In this document: positions 29,726-38,555 of the stretch, one piece after another
How positions within the stretch are numbered: position 1 is the first letter of the stretch
How the letters are laid out: each line of letters opens with the position of its first letter
Source of the DNA: Candidatus Cloacimonadota bacterium
GTDB lineage: Bacteria > Cloacimonadota > Cloacimonadia > Cloacimonadales > JAQVBK01
Length of the DNA stretch: 41,769 nt
Reading direction: 5' to 3'
Assembly: GCA_028690365.1 (NCBI GenBank)
Contig: JAQVBK010000002.1
Coordinates: forward strand, 1-41,769
Position numbers and translations under genes: made by a program
Notes under the pieces: generated by a model
The model's input: only the letters and a program-made list of their open reading frames with translations
What the model was told of the DNA's origin: nothing
The model's database searches: none

Positions 29726-30598
29726 TCAATCAAAAATATCAACTTTATTTTGAATATTAACAGCTTTTATAACATTTTTCAAAAGCATGGCAGTTGTAAC
29801 AGTACCAATTCCGCCGGGAACGGGGGTGATAGATTGGGCAATTTTTGAGCAGGAATTAAAATCAACATCTCCAACGTAAGAGGTTTTCCCATTGCGAACG
29901 ATTTGGTTTATGCCTACATCAATCACTATAGAATTTGATTTCAACATATCTTTGTTAACAAATTCAGCTTTTCCTGTTGCTGCAATTAATATGTCTGCTT
30001 CTTTTGTAATATCAGAGAGTTTTTCGCTGCGACTATGGCAAATTGTAACAGTTGCGTCTCCAAAAAGGTCTTTATACAACAATAGACCCGCTAGTGGTTT
30101 TCCAACAATATTACTTCTACCAATAATGACAACTCTTTTTCCTCTGGTGGTGATATTATAATGCCGAAGAGTTTCTATTACCGCTAATGGGGTACAAGGT
30201 TTTAAACCATCTTTTTCGAGTAGCAATTTACCCATATTGACTGGATGAAATCCATCTACATCTTTATCAGGATCTATTGCACCTGTGAGGATGTCTTCAT
30301 TGAATCCACCAGGAAGAGGTTTTTGAATCATAATTGCATTAACATTTCTGTCATCGTTAAACCTGCGAATAAGTTGTAACACATCCTTTTCATCAGTGTC
30401 CAGAGGCATATTAATTACATCTACATTTATTCCGATTTTTTCACCCTTCTTAACAAGATTTGTTACATAGTACTCTGAAGCAGGATCGTTATTTATTCGG
30501 ATAATGTTGAGTCTAGGGGCAAATGATAAATTGCTGATAAAGGAGAGGATTTCTTGATTGATTGTTTTAATGACAGGTTTTGCAGTAAGTTCTATCAT
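29726..30598 (-). CDS. folD: Bifunctional methylenetetrahydrofolate dehydrogenase/cyclohydrolase
   Basis: IMIQKPLPGGFNEDILTGAIDPDKDVDGFHPVNMGKL, CTPLAVIETL, VVIIGRSNIVGKPLAGLL, TPVPGGIGTVTTAML. Confidence 0.95.
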   Translation of the reverse strand: MIELTAKPVIKTINQEILSFISNLSFAPRLNIIRINNDPASEYYVTNLVKKGEKIGINVDVINMPLDTDEKDVLQLIRRFNDDRNVNAIMIQKPLPGGFNEDILTGAIDPDKDVDGFHPVNMGKLLLEKDGLKPCTPLAVIETLRHYNITTRGKRVVIIGRSNIVGKPLAGLLLYKDLFGDATVTICHSRSEKLSDITKEADILIAATGKAEFVNKDMLKSNSIVIDVGINQIVRNGKTSYVGDVDFNSCSKIAQSITPVPGGIGTVTTAMLLKNVIKAVNIQNKVDIFD

Positions 30599-30605
30599 TC
30601 AAACC

Positions 30606-31388
30606 TCATTTAATCAGATTTTCTCTGATTCTGGTTATTTTGAATGCTTTTCCAGTTTCAATGTTTATTTCGACTTTAACTGCATTTAGCTGTAGTCCGG
30701 TCTCGGCAATCTCATAATTTATAGGCATACCAGTTATCATTTTTTTGAAGATAATTTCCTTCTTTACGCCAATCACCGAATCATGTGGACCGGTCATGCC
30801 GGTATCAGTTATATACGCTGTTCCGCCTGGCAGAATTTCTTCATCAGCAGTTTGAATGTGGGTATGTGTTCCCAGTATTGCAGTTACCTGTCCATCAAAG
30901 TACTGACCTATTGCTCTCTTCTCAGCAGTTGATTCTGCATGAAAATCAACTATGATAATATTTGTTTTTAATACAACTTCTTCTAAAACTTTGCGGAGCG
31001 ATAATATCGGTGATTCACAGGGTGGCATAAAAGACTGACCTGTCATGCTCAATACAGCAACAATAGAGTTCTCAAAATTTACATATCCCACCAGATTACC
31101 AATAGAATCTGGTGGATAATTGAGCGGCTTTACAACTCTTTCGTCATTTGCTATGAATTCGTATCCTTCTTTTCTGTCCCAAAGATGGTTACCACCGGTT
31201 AGTATGTCCACTCCTGAATTGAATAATTCATTAGCCGTTCCGGTAGTTACACCTTTACCGGATGCAAGATTTTCACAATTTGCTATAACAATGTCGATAT
31301 TGTGCAGATTCTTTAATTGAGGCAGCTTTCTTTTGATGACTTCTCTTCCGGGTTTTCCGAAAACGTCTCCGATAAATAATAAGTTCAT
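30606..31388 (-). CDS. ymdB: YmdB-family metallophosphoesterase (TIGR00282 type)
   Basis: LLFIGDVFGKPGREVI, ANCENLASGKGVT, TGGNHLWDRKEG, VDFHAESTAEKRAIGQYFDGQVTAILGTHTHIQTADEEILPGGTAYITDTGMTGPHDSVIG. TGA stop. Confidence 0.93.
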   Translation of the reverse strand: MNLLFIGDVFGKPGREVIKRKLPQLKNLHNIDIVIANCENLASGKGVTTGTANELFNSGVDILTGGNHLWDRKEGYEFIANDERVVKPLNYPPDSIGNLVGYVNFENSIVAVLSMTGQSFMPPCESPILSLRKVLEEVVLKTNIIIVDFHAESTAEKRAIGQYFDGQVTAILGTHTHIQTADEEILPGGTAYITDTGMTGPHDSVIGVKKEIIFKKMITGMPINYEIAETGLQLNAVKVEINIETGKAFKITRIRENLIK

Positions 31389-32953
31389 TATTTAGCTACC
31401 GCCATTTGTCTTGTTTCTCTGATAACCGTTACCTTGATTTGTCCAGGATATTGCATTTCTTTTTCAATTGTTTCAGCAATATCATTTGCAATATAAACTG
31501 TTTGATTATCATCAACAAGAACAGGATCTACAATTATTCTAATTTCTCTACCGGCCTGAATTGCATAAGTTTTGCTAACACCTTCGATTGAATTAGCGAT
31601 TTCTTCGAGTTTTTCCAGACGTTGCATATAAGTTTCCAGCATTTCCCGTCGTGCTCCCGGTCTTGAACCGGAGATAGCATCAGAAGCCTGAGCCAGAGCG
31701 GCATAAACTGATTCTGGTTGTACTTCTTCATGATGGGCAGCTATTGCGTTAACTATTATTTGGCTTTCACCGTTTTTCTTGGCAATATTTGCGCCAAGGG
31801 CTGCATGTGAACCATCAAATTCATGATCTACTGCTTTACCTAAATCGTGTAGTAATCCTGCACGTCTGGCAATTTCCTGATCAATTCCAATTTCAGCGGC
31901 CATTATTCCACATATCCAGGCAGTTTCTATGCTGTGTTGTAGAACATTCTGACCATAACTTGTACGATAATGCAATCTGCCCAGTAATTTAATAATGTTT
32001 GGAGAGATGTTGTGGATGTTTGTGTCAAGACAAGCTTGTTCTCCAATTTTTACCAAGGTTTCATCCATTTCTTTTTTAGTTCTTATTACAACTTCTTCAA
32101 TTCTACCCGGATGAATTCTGCCATCGAGAATAAGTTTCTCCAAAGATAATCTGGCTATCTCTCTTCTAACCGGATCGAAACAAGAAAGGACCACTGCTTC
32201 TGGTGTGTCGTCAACAATTAAATCAACCCCTGAAGCTTTTTCAAAGGCTCTAATATTTCTTCCTTCGCGACCGATAATTCTTCCTTTCATCTCATCACTT
32301 TGCAGTGATACAACTGAAACAGTTGATTCTGAACTGTGATCAACAGCCATTCTTTGGATTGCAGTGGATAGAATAGAAGCAACTTTCTTTGTGGCATCTG
32401 ACTTAGCTTGTTCCACAATTTGTCGAACATCATTGGCTGCTCTGTTTCTGGCAGTTTCCTTTAGTTCAGTCATCATTATATTGACGGCTTCTTCCTGGGT
32501 TAATCTGGCAATTTCGGCTAGCTTGTCTTTTTGATTTTTTATTAGAACGTCAACTTCAGTTCGCATTTTTTCGATTCGTTTTTCATTATCTTTGTTGTTC
32601 TTATCCATTTCCTGTAAGATTGATTCTTTCTTGTCAAGAGAGTCTAATCTTTTATCGAGATTGCTTAAGCGTTCAGTAAACTTCTTTTCTTGTGCTCTGA
32701 GTTCATTTTTGCGTTCGTTGATTTCTTTCTCACTCTGCTTTTTTGTCTTATACCATTCTTCCTTTGCTTCCAAAAGAAATTCTTTCTTTATAGATTCAGC
32801 TTCTTTCTTTGAATGGGTGATAATGTCATCAGCTTCTTTTTGAGAATTTTTTAGCAGGTGATTGATTTTTTTTAGTTTGAAATTTACGTAGGTAATTGTG
32901 ATTACGATACCAACAATTATTCCAATTATGGCAGTTAGTAGTATATATGTCAT
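31388..32953 (-). CDS. rny: Ribonuclease Y
   Basis: N-terminal TM and coiled coil; KH motif MKGRIIGREGRNIRAFEKASGVDLIVDDTP; HD domain RAGLLHDLGKAVDHEFDGSHA; C-term VTVIRETRQMAVAK. Confidence 0.96.
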   Translation of the reverse strand: MTYILLTAIIGIIVGIVITITYVNFKLKKINHLLKNSQKEADDIITHSKKEAESIKKEFLLEAKEEWYKTKKQSEKEINERKNELRAQEKKFTERLSNLDKRLDSLDKKESILQEMDKNNKDNEKRIEKMRTEVDVLIKNQKDKLAEIARLTQEEAVNIMMTELKETARNRAANDVRQIVEQAKSDATKKVASILSTAIQRMAVDHSSESTVSVVSLQSDEMKGRIIGREGRNIRAFEKASGVDLIVDDTPEAVVLSCFDPVRREIARLSLEKLILDGRIHPGRIEEVVIRTKKEMDETLVKIGEQACLDTNIHNISPNIIKLLGRLHYRTSYGQNVLQHSIETAWICGIMAAEIGIDQEIARRAGLLHDLGKAVDHEFDGSHAALGANIAKKNGESQIIVNAIAAHHEEVQPESVYAALAQASDAISGSRPGARREMLETYMQRLEKLEEIANSIEGVSKTYAIQAGREIRIIVDPVLVDDNQTVYIANDIAETIEKEMQYPGQIKVTVIRETRQMAVAK

Positions 32954-32971
32954 TTTGCTCCTTTAGTCAAG

Positions 32972-33131
32972 AACCCGCGATACCGTTAATTGATTGCAAG
33001 TCAGAACCAATACTAAGTGGGTGCGTTCCATGTTGCTCGCATTATTCTATAAGGATGCTTCACAACCGGTCCAGTTCCCGATTCTAACTTCGGTTCAAAT
33101 GCAATGAATTTATAAACGAATACCGCAGGCT
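32972..33131 (-). ncRNA. ssrS: 6S RNA candidate
   Basis: Between zapA and rny. Closing stem CCUGCGGUAU(U)CGUU / AACGGUAUCGCGGG, then AUUGCA/UGCAAU and GAACC/GGUUC stacked helices around a central region, apical GUUGU..GCAU/AUGC..GCAAC; segment CGGUUGUGAAGCAU resembles CGGUUGGUGAGCAU of E. coli 6S. Confidence 0.72.
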
Positions 33132-33408
33132 AAGATTTTTCTGTGATAATTTTTTCAATCAATGCATTGCCTTTTTCCAACTTCTCTTTCATTATTTGAA
33201 GTTCATATTGAACTTTAAATAATTCATCAACAAGTGAAAAAGTAGCAAGTACAAATAATTTATTTTGTTCTATTATGTCAAATTTTGAATTTATCTCATC
33301 AAATTTATTGTTGAGATAAGTTTCTATTTTTTTTATATATTCGGGATCTTCACCTCTTATACGGTAATGATTTCCCAAAACAGAGACGTCAGTTCCACTT
33401 TTTGACAT
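33130..33408 (-). CDS. zapA: Cell division protein ZapA
   Basis: VSVLGNHYRIRGEDPEYIKKIETYLNNKFDEI...FVLATFSLVDELFKVQYELQ; 92 aa. Confidence 0.85.
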   Translation of the reverse strand: MSKSGTDVSVLGNHYRIRGEDPEYIKKIETYLNNKFDEINSKFDIIEQNKLFVLATFSLVDELFKVQYELQIMKEKLEKGNALIEKIITEKS

Positions 33409-33416
33409 ATTAACGT

Positions 33417-33656
33417 TTATAATTCATTCAATTTGTTTAGAATATCATCTATCATGGAACCTGCAGCGTTTTTTGATTCTTCAAATTTTGAAACTCTGGC
33501 TTCTAGATGTGATATCTTCTCTGACATTTCATTGATTGTCATTTCTTTTTCTGATATTGTCTGTTTCAGAGATGAGTTTTCTGCTTTTAATTCAGTGAAA
33601 GCTTCAATTAACTTTTGAAGTTTAACTTCAAATGTATCTGTTTTATCTTCGAACAT
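33417..33656 (-). CDS. Small coiled-coil protein, ZapB-like
   Basis: 79 aa heptad-rich: LQKLIEAFTELKAENSSLKQTISEKEMTINEMSEKISHLEARVSKFEE; directly upstream of zapA. Confidence 0.6.
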   Translation of the reverse strand: MFEDKTDTFEVKLQKLIEAFTELKAENSSLKQTISEKEMTINEMSEKISHLEARVSKFEESKNAAGSMIDDILNKLNEL

Positions 33657-33667
33657 TTTTCCTCCAA

Positions 33668-36058
33668 TTATCGTTTTTCAATAGCAAAATCCTGAGTCAA
33701 TTTTGCAAAAATTTTGTCAATCGTTTTATTGCAGATCTCATCAGTTAAAGTGTTATTGTCTGAAGAAAGAGTAAGGCTAATGGATAATGATCTACATCCT
33801 TCATTAATTCCCTTTCCTTTATATTCATCGAAAAGCACAACATTACTGATAAGCTTGGGAGAAACCGAAATTATGGAATTTCTAATTTCGCTATAATGAA
33901 AGTCTTTTGAGACTATGAATGAAATATCTCTCTGAACATCAGGATATTTAGGCATCTTTATAAAATCTTTTGTTTTAACTATATCATGATTGATGATTCT
34001 TTCCAAATTTATGTCAAAATAAAAGAATTCCTGTTCAATTCCAAAATCTTCAAGGACTTTTGCGTCAAGTTTGCCGAACTCTCCAAAACAATCTTCATCA
34101 ATGCTAAGAGATACTGCTAGTCCGGGATGATAATAACTCCTACTAATTGGAGACATGACAAAATTGTAGATTCCGCAGAATTCAAGTAAATCTTCTGACA
34201 ATCCTTTAAGGTCGAAGAAATCCAGCATTGATTCTTTTTCACGCCAGAAGGTATTTTGCAAGTTGCCTGTCATAACGAAAGAGAGATGATACTCTTCAGT
34301 AGCCAGAGTATTTGATTTGTCCAGATAGACCTTAGTCAATTCAAATAGACGAAAACTCTTAACTCCATGATTAATATTGTGCAGAGAATTCTTTAGGAGA
34401 TTTGGCAACAGTGACGTCTGCATAATTGAGAATCTTGTTCCGAGTGGATTTTTTAAAAAAATACATTTTTTTCTATCATCTTCACCTGATAATTTCAAGC
34501 GATCAAGATCTTCAGGATCTGAAAATGGCCAGTTGACAACTTCAAAAAATCCTCTCTGAATAAGAAAATCCTGTAAATTTCTTCGCAGATAGAATTTTTT
34601 ACGATTCATGATTTTCTGGGGGAAAGTTTTTTGTCCTACTTTATTATAACCATGCAACCTAATAATTTCCTCTATTAAGTCTATTTCACGTTCAAGATCT
34701 TTTCTGAAATGTGGTATCAGGAAAGTGATAATCTCTTCAGATGATTCAGTTACTACGAGTCCAAGTGGAATTAAAAAGCTTATGATTGTGTCAGCAGATA
34801 AATCAAGAGACAATAATTTGTTAGCTCTTTCAATTCTTAAAACTATAGAAGTTTGAGAATTTGGGCTTGGATAAGAATCCAGGCTACCTTCTGCTAATTC
34901 TCCTCCAGCTAGAGCTAATATCAATTCTGCAGCTCTGACACTGGCGATAACTGCGTTCTCATCAGACATATTTCTTTCGAAACGGTACGATGAGTCTGTG
35001 TTTATTTTTAATCTTGAAGCGGTTTTTCTTACAGTAGAGTATTTGAAATTTGCTGACTCAATAACAATGTTTACAGTTTCATTAGTGATATGAGAGTTGC
35101 TTCCACCGATGATTCCAGCCAAAGCAATAGGTTTTTTAGTATCTGCTATGACCAAATCAGAGGAAATTAGCTCATAATCAAAGTTATCCAGGGCAGAAAT
35201 ATTCTCTCCTGCCTGAGCATTTCTCACAACAATCTTTCGGTCTATAATTTTGTCATAATCAAAAGCATGAAGTGGGTGTCCGTACTCCATCATGACGTAA
35301 TTACTAACGTCAACTATATTGTTAATTGGTTTAATCCCAACAGCTCTGAGAGTATTTTGTAACCACATGGGTGATTCTCTAACAGTAACACCTTTGATAA
35401 CTCTTGCTAAGTATCTTGTACATTCAGACGAATTTCTGTTTTCCAATTCTAAAAGATCAGTAATTCTTTCTTTGCCTTCAGAAAGCTTTGGATTAGGATA
35501 ATTTACAGTGAGATTGAGTTTTGCGGCAATGTCTCTGGCAACTCCTATCATTCCCAAAAGGTCTGGTCGGTTAGGAGTAATTTCTACATCATAGACGACA
35601 TCTTTAATCTCAAAGAAATCAGCTAGCGAAGTTCCTTCAACGGCAGAGTCAGGCAGAACCAAGATTCCGTCATGATTATTGGTGAGACCGAGTTCTTTTT
35701 CTGAACATAACATTCCACAGGATTCTACTCCTCGGATTTTTGTTTTCTTGATTTTAAAAGAGCCTAAATCTGTACCAACCGGCGCTAATGCCACTTTCTG
35801 ATTTGTTGCACAATTGGGAGCTCCGCATACAATATTGATATTTTGGATACCATCAAAAACTGTACAAATTGAGAGTTTGTCTGCATCAGGATGTTTTTGT
35901 TTGTTTACTATTTTTGCAACTTTTATTTGCTGAAGAAACTTGCCAATTTCTTCAATTGCTTCAACTTCAATTCCAATAAAAGTTAACAGATCAGTCAAAT
36001 CTTCTGCAGACGTAGATAACCCGATATATTTTTTTAACCAATTATAACTAATTTTCAT
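33668..36058 (-). CDS. pheT: Phenylalanine--tRNA ligase subunit beta
   Basis: MKISYNWLKKYIGLSTSAEDLTDLLTFIGIEVEAIEE...; tRNA-binding and B3/B4/B5/FDX regions. Start refined from 36106 to ATG at 36058. Confidence 0.95.
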   Translation of the reverse strand: MKISYNWLKKYIGLSTSAEDLTDLLTFIGIEVEAIEEIGKFLQQIKVAKIVNKQKHPDADKLSICTVFDGIQNINIVCGAPNCATNQKVALAPVGTDLGSFKIKKTKIRGVESCGMLCSEKELGLTNNHDGILVLPDSAVEGTSLADFFEIKDVVYDVEITPNRPDLLGMIGVARDIAAKLNLTVNYPNPKLSEGKERITDLLELENRNSSECTRYLARVIKGVTVRESPMWLQNTLRAVGIKPINNIVDVSNYVMMEYGHPLHAFDYDKIIDRKIVVRNAQAGENISALDNFDYELISSDLVIADTKKPIALAGIIGGSNSHITNETVNIVIESANFKYSTVRKTASRLKINTDSSYRFERNMSDENAVIASVRAAELILALAGGELAEGSLDSYPSPNSQTSIVLRIERANKLLSLDLSADTIISFLIPLGLVVTESSEEIITFLIPHFRKDLEREIDLIEEIIRLHGYNKVGQKTFPQKIMNRKKFYLRRNLQDFLIQRGFFEVVNWPFSDPEDLDRLKLSGEDDRKKCIFLKNPLGTRFSIMQTSLLPNLLKNSLHNINHGVKSFRLFELTKVYLDKSNTLATEEYHLSFVMTGNLQNTFWREKESMLDFFDLKGLSEDLLEFCGIYNFVMSPISRSYYHPGLAVSLSIDEDCFGEFGKLDAKVLEDFGIEQEFFYFDINLERIINHDIVKTKDFIKMPKYPDVQRDISFIVSKDFHYSEIRNSIISVSPKLISNVVLFDEYKGKGINEGCRSLSISLTLSSDNNTLTDEICNKTIDKIFAKLTQDFAIEKR

Positions 36059-36068
36059 AGCACACCAC

Positions 36069-37088
36069 TTAGACGAATTGTCTGAGGAAGCGAATGTCAT
36101 TTTCAAAAAGCAGTCGCATATCCGGAATTTTATATTTTAACATAGCTACCCGATCAATTCCTAAACCAAAAGCATATCCAGAATAGATTTCAGAATCAAT
36201 TTTTAATCCTTCCAGGACATTAGGATCTACCATTCCAGCTCCGCCCATTTCCAGCCATCCTGATCCTTTGCAAACATTGCAACCAGTGCCCTTACACTTG
36301 ACACATACAATATCGATTTCAGCACTTGGTTCGGTGAAAGGGAAAAAATGAGGTCTGATTCTTGAGCTAATGTCATCACCGAACATCTTTTTCACAAAAA
36401 TATTCAGCATATCTTTTAAGTCGGCAAAATCAATATTTTTATCAACGACAAGTGCTTCTACCTGATGAAATGCCGGAGAATGTGAGGCATCATTATCGTT
36501 TCTGTAACACCTTCCGGGGGAAATGATCTTGATAGGTGGCTCATTATTCTCCATCACTCTTATTTGTACGGTAGAAGTCTGTGTCCTTAATAAGACATCA
36601 TCGTTTACGTAAAAAGTATCGGATAGATTTCTGGCAGGATGATCCTGAGGAGTATTAAGAGCATCAAAATTATGATATTCGTCTTCTATGTCAGGTCCTT
36701 CGGCAACTTCGAATCCCATTCCGATAAAAATATCTTCAATTTCACGCCAGGCACGAGTAATTGGATGAAGACCGCCTCTCATCATTTTTCTTCCAGGCAT
36801 AGAAATATCAAGTTTATTTTCAAGCAGAGATTTTCGATAGATTTCTTCTTTGATAATCTCTTCCTGTTTGTTCAAAAGTTCAATGACCCTTTCTTTAGCA
36901 ATATTTACTTTTTGTCCAAAAGCGGGTCTTTCTGGTTTTGGCAGTGCAACCAATTGTTGCATGAATGCCATTATTTCACTTTTTTTCCCTGTGTACCTTG
37001 ATTTAAGCAGCATCAATTCATGAAGAGACTTACAGGCGGTGATTTCATTCTCAGCTGCTTTAACTAATTGGGATAATTTAGTTTCCAC
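36069..37088 (-). CDS. pheS: Phenylalanine--tRNA ligase subunit alpha
   Basis: HPITRAWREIEDIFIGMGFEVAEGPDIEDEYHNFDALNTPQDHPARNLSDTFYV, GSGWLEMGGAGMVDPNVLE, AFGLGIDRVAMLKY. Confidence 0.97.
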   Translation of the reverse strand: METKLSQLVKAAENEITACKSLHELMLLKSRYTGKKSEIMAFMQQLVALPKPERPAFGQKVNIAKERVIELLNKQEEIIKEEIYRKSLLENKLDISMPGRKMMRGGLHPITRAWREIEDIFIGMGFEVAEGPDIEDEYHNFDALNTPQDHPARNLSDTFYVNDDVLLRTQTSTVQIRVMENNEPPIKIISPGRCYRNDNDASHSPAFHQVEALVVDKNIDFADLKDMLNIFVKKMFGDDISSRIRPHFFPFTEPSAEIDIVCVKCKGTGCNVCKGSGWLEMGGAGMVDPNVLEGLKIDSEIYSGYAFGLGIDRVAMLKYKIPDMRLLFENDIRFLRQFV

Positions 37089-37102
37089 TTTAGTTCCTGT
37101 GT

Positions 37103-37462
37103 TTAAAGATTAATATGTTCCTTTACTTTATCGCAGATCTGTGCAAATGCTTCCAAGTCAGTAAAGGCAAGATGAGCTAAAGCTTTTCTGTCGATTTCAA
37201 TCTGAGCAAGTTGCAGACCATGAATCATTTGACTGTAAGTAAGACCATTTAATCTGGCTGCGGCATTTATACGGATAATCCACAATCTCCTAAAATCTCT
37301 CTTTTTTGCTTTTCTGTCACGATATGCATATAACCAGCCTTTTTCAACTGCTTCTCTGGCTGTTTTATATAATTTGCTTCTACCGCCAAAGTATCCTTTA
37401 GCAGCTTTCATAATCTTATTTTTTCTTTGTTTTGCAGCAACATTATTTACTGAACGCGTCAT
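37103..37462 (-). CDS. rplT: 50S ribosomal protein L20
   Basis: MTRSVNNVAAKQRKNKIMKAAKGYFGGRSKLYKTAREAVEKGWLYAYRDRKAKKRDFRRLWIIRINAAARLNGLTYS. Confidence 0.97.
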   Translation of the reverse strand: MTRSVNNVAAKQRKNKIMKAAKGYFGGRSKLYKTAREAVEKGWLYAYRDRKAKKRDFRRLWIIRINAAARLNGLTYSQMIHGLQLAQIEIDRKALAHLAFTDLEAFAQICDKVKEHINL

Positions 37463-37493
37463 TTTTTTTCTCCTTGTTTATGCGAATTTCTGC

Positions 37494-37688
37494 TTAGCAT
37501 CCAATCATTTTCATGACTCTGGGAACGTCAACACTTGCTACAGTAGCAACATGGCTGAGATTTCTTTTTCTCTTCGGACTCTTTTTAGTCAGAATATGTG
37601 CTGCGAAAGCTTTATGTCGTTTTATTTTACCTTTACCGGTTAAACTGAACCTTTTTGCAGCTGCTCTTCTTGTTTTAATCTTAGGCAT
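37494..37688 (-). CDS. rpmI: 50S ribosomal protein L35
   Basis: [46 protein letters not shown]. Confidence 0.96.
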   Translation of the reverse strand: MPKIKTRRAAAKRFSLTGKGKIKRHKAFAAHILTKKSPKRKRNLSHVATVASVDVPRVMKMIGC

Positions 37689-37707
37689 AAATCCTCCTAT
37701 TTATTTT

Positions 37708-38328
37708 CTATTCTTCATTTTCTTCAGAAATATTGTCTTCAATTATGATGTTTGAATCAATAAGTTTTTCAATATCCTTTTTAGGTGCAACAATCATCGA
37801 TATCTGATTTTTTTCAGGAACTGGATTACTATCGATGTCCACAAAATCTTTGAGATCTTCTTTCAGTCTCTCCAGCAAATCGAAGCCTCTGTCTTTGTGT
37901 GCCATTTGTCTGCCCTTGAAACGAACTGTGAATTTGACTTTATTGTGTTGCTTAAGAAACTTCAAGGCATTGTTTTTCTTGAAATTAAAGTCGTGTTCTT
38001 CAGTGTTAGGACCAAACTTGATTTCCTTCACAAGCACGATATGTTGTTTCTTTTTAGCTTCACGGTTTTTTCTTTCTTTTTGGTAGTAGTACTTGCCAAA
38101 TTCCATGATTCTACAGACCGGAGGTTCTGCCTTCGGAGAAATCTCCACCAGATCCAATCCTTCTTCACGAGCCATATTGAGAGCTTCTTTAATCCCAACT
38201 ACTCCTACCTGACTTCCATCCGCGCCAATCAGCCTGACTTCAGAAACGTCATTAATCTGCTGATTAATTCTCTCTTTGGGTACAACAGCTTTTGTTTTAG
38301 CTTTGCCTCTTCTAATTCTAATAGTAAT
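37708..38328 (-). CDS. infC: Translation initiation factor IF-3, probable AUU start
   Basis: The track ORF begins at an internal Met (38175). In-frame upstream sequence encodes (M)TIRIRRGKAKTKAVVPKERINQQINDVSEVRLIGADGSQVGVVGIKEALN, a typical IF3 N-domain. No ATG/GTG/TTG between the TAG at 38340..38338 and 38175; SD AGGAGG at 38339..38334, ATT at 38328..38326. Confidence 0.9.
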   Translation of the reverse strand: MTIRIRRGKAKTKAVVPKERINQQINDVSEVRLIGADGSQVGVVGIKEALNMAREEGLDLVEISPKAEPPVCRIMEFGKYYYQKERKNREAKKKQHIVLVKEIKFGPNTEEHDFNFKKNNALKFLKQHNKVKFTVRFKGRQMAHKDRGFDLLERLKEDLKDFVDIDSNPVPEKNQISMIVAPKKDIEKLIDSNIIIEDNISEENEE

Positions 38329-38342
38329 AATTTCCTCCTAAT

Positions 38343-38366
38343 AAAAAAGGGTGGATAAATCCACCC
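38343..38366 (-). terminator. Leader terminator (attenuator) directly upstream of the infC SD
   Basis: GGGUGGAU-UU-AUCCACCC followed by UUUUUU on the minus strand, ending about 4 nt before AGGAGG. Confidence 0.75.
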
Positions 38367-38555
38367 GCCTATTAAAGTTAAATACTTTAAAAAATGACAA
38401 AATCATTTACTTCAGAAATCTTAACTTATTCATAAACCTGCAATTAAAATAACTACGAGGTAGAGACGGGTAGCCTCTTTCACAATTTCTTGTACGCAAT
38501 TTTTTTTTGGTGGAAAATTGGTCAAGTACTTTGTTATTTAATGTGATGTCTGCTC

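Noticed and set aside
36639-37001. Plus-strand 120-aa ORF
   Set aside because: Antisense to pheS.
37897-38358. Plus-strand 153-aa ORF
   Set aside because: Antisense to infC; no homology-like motifs.
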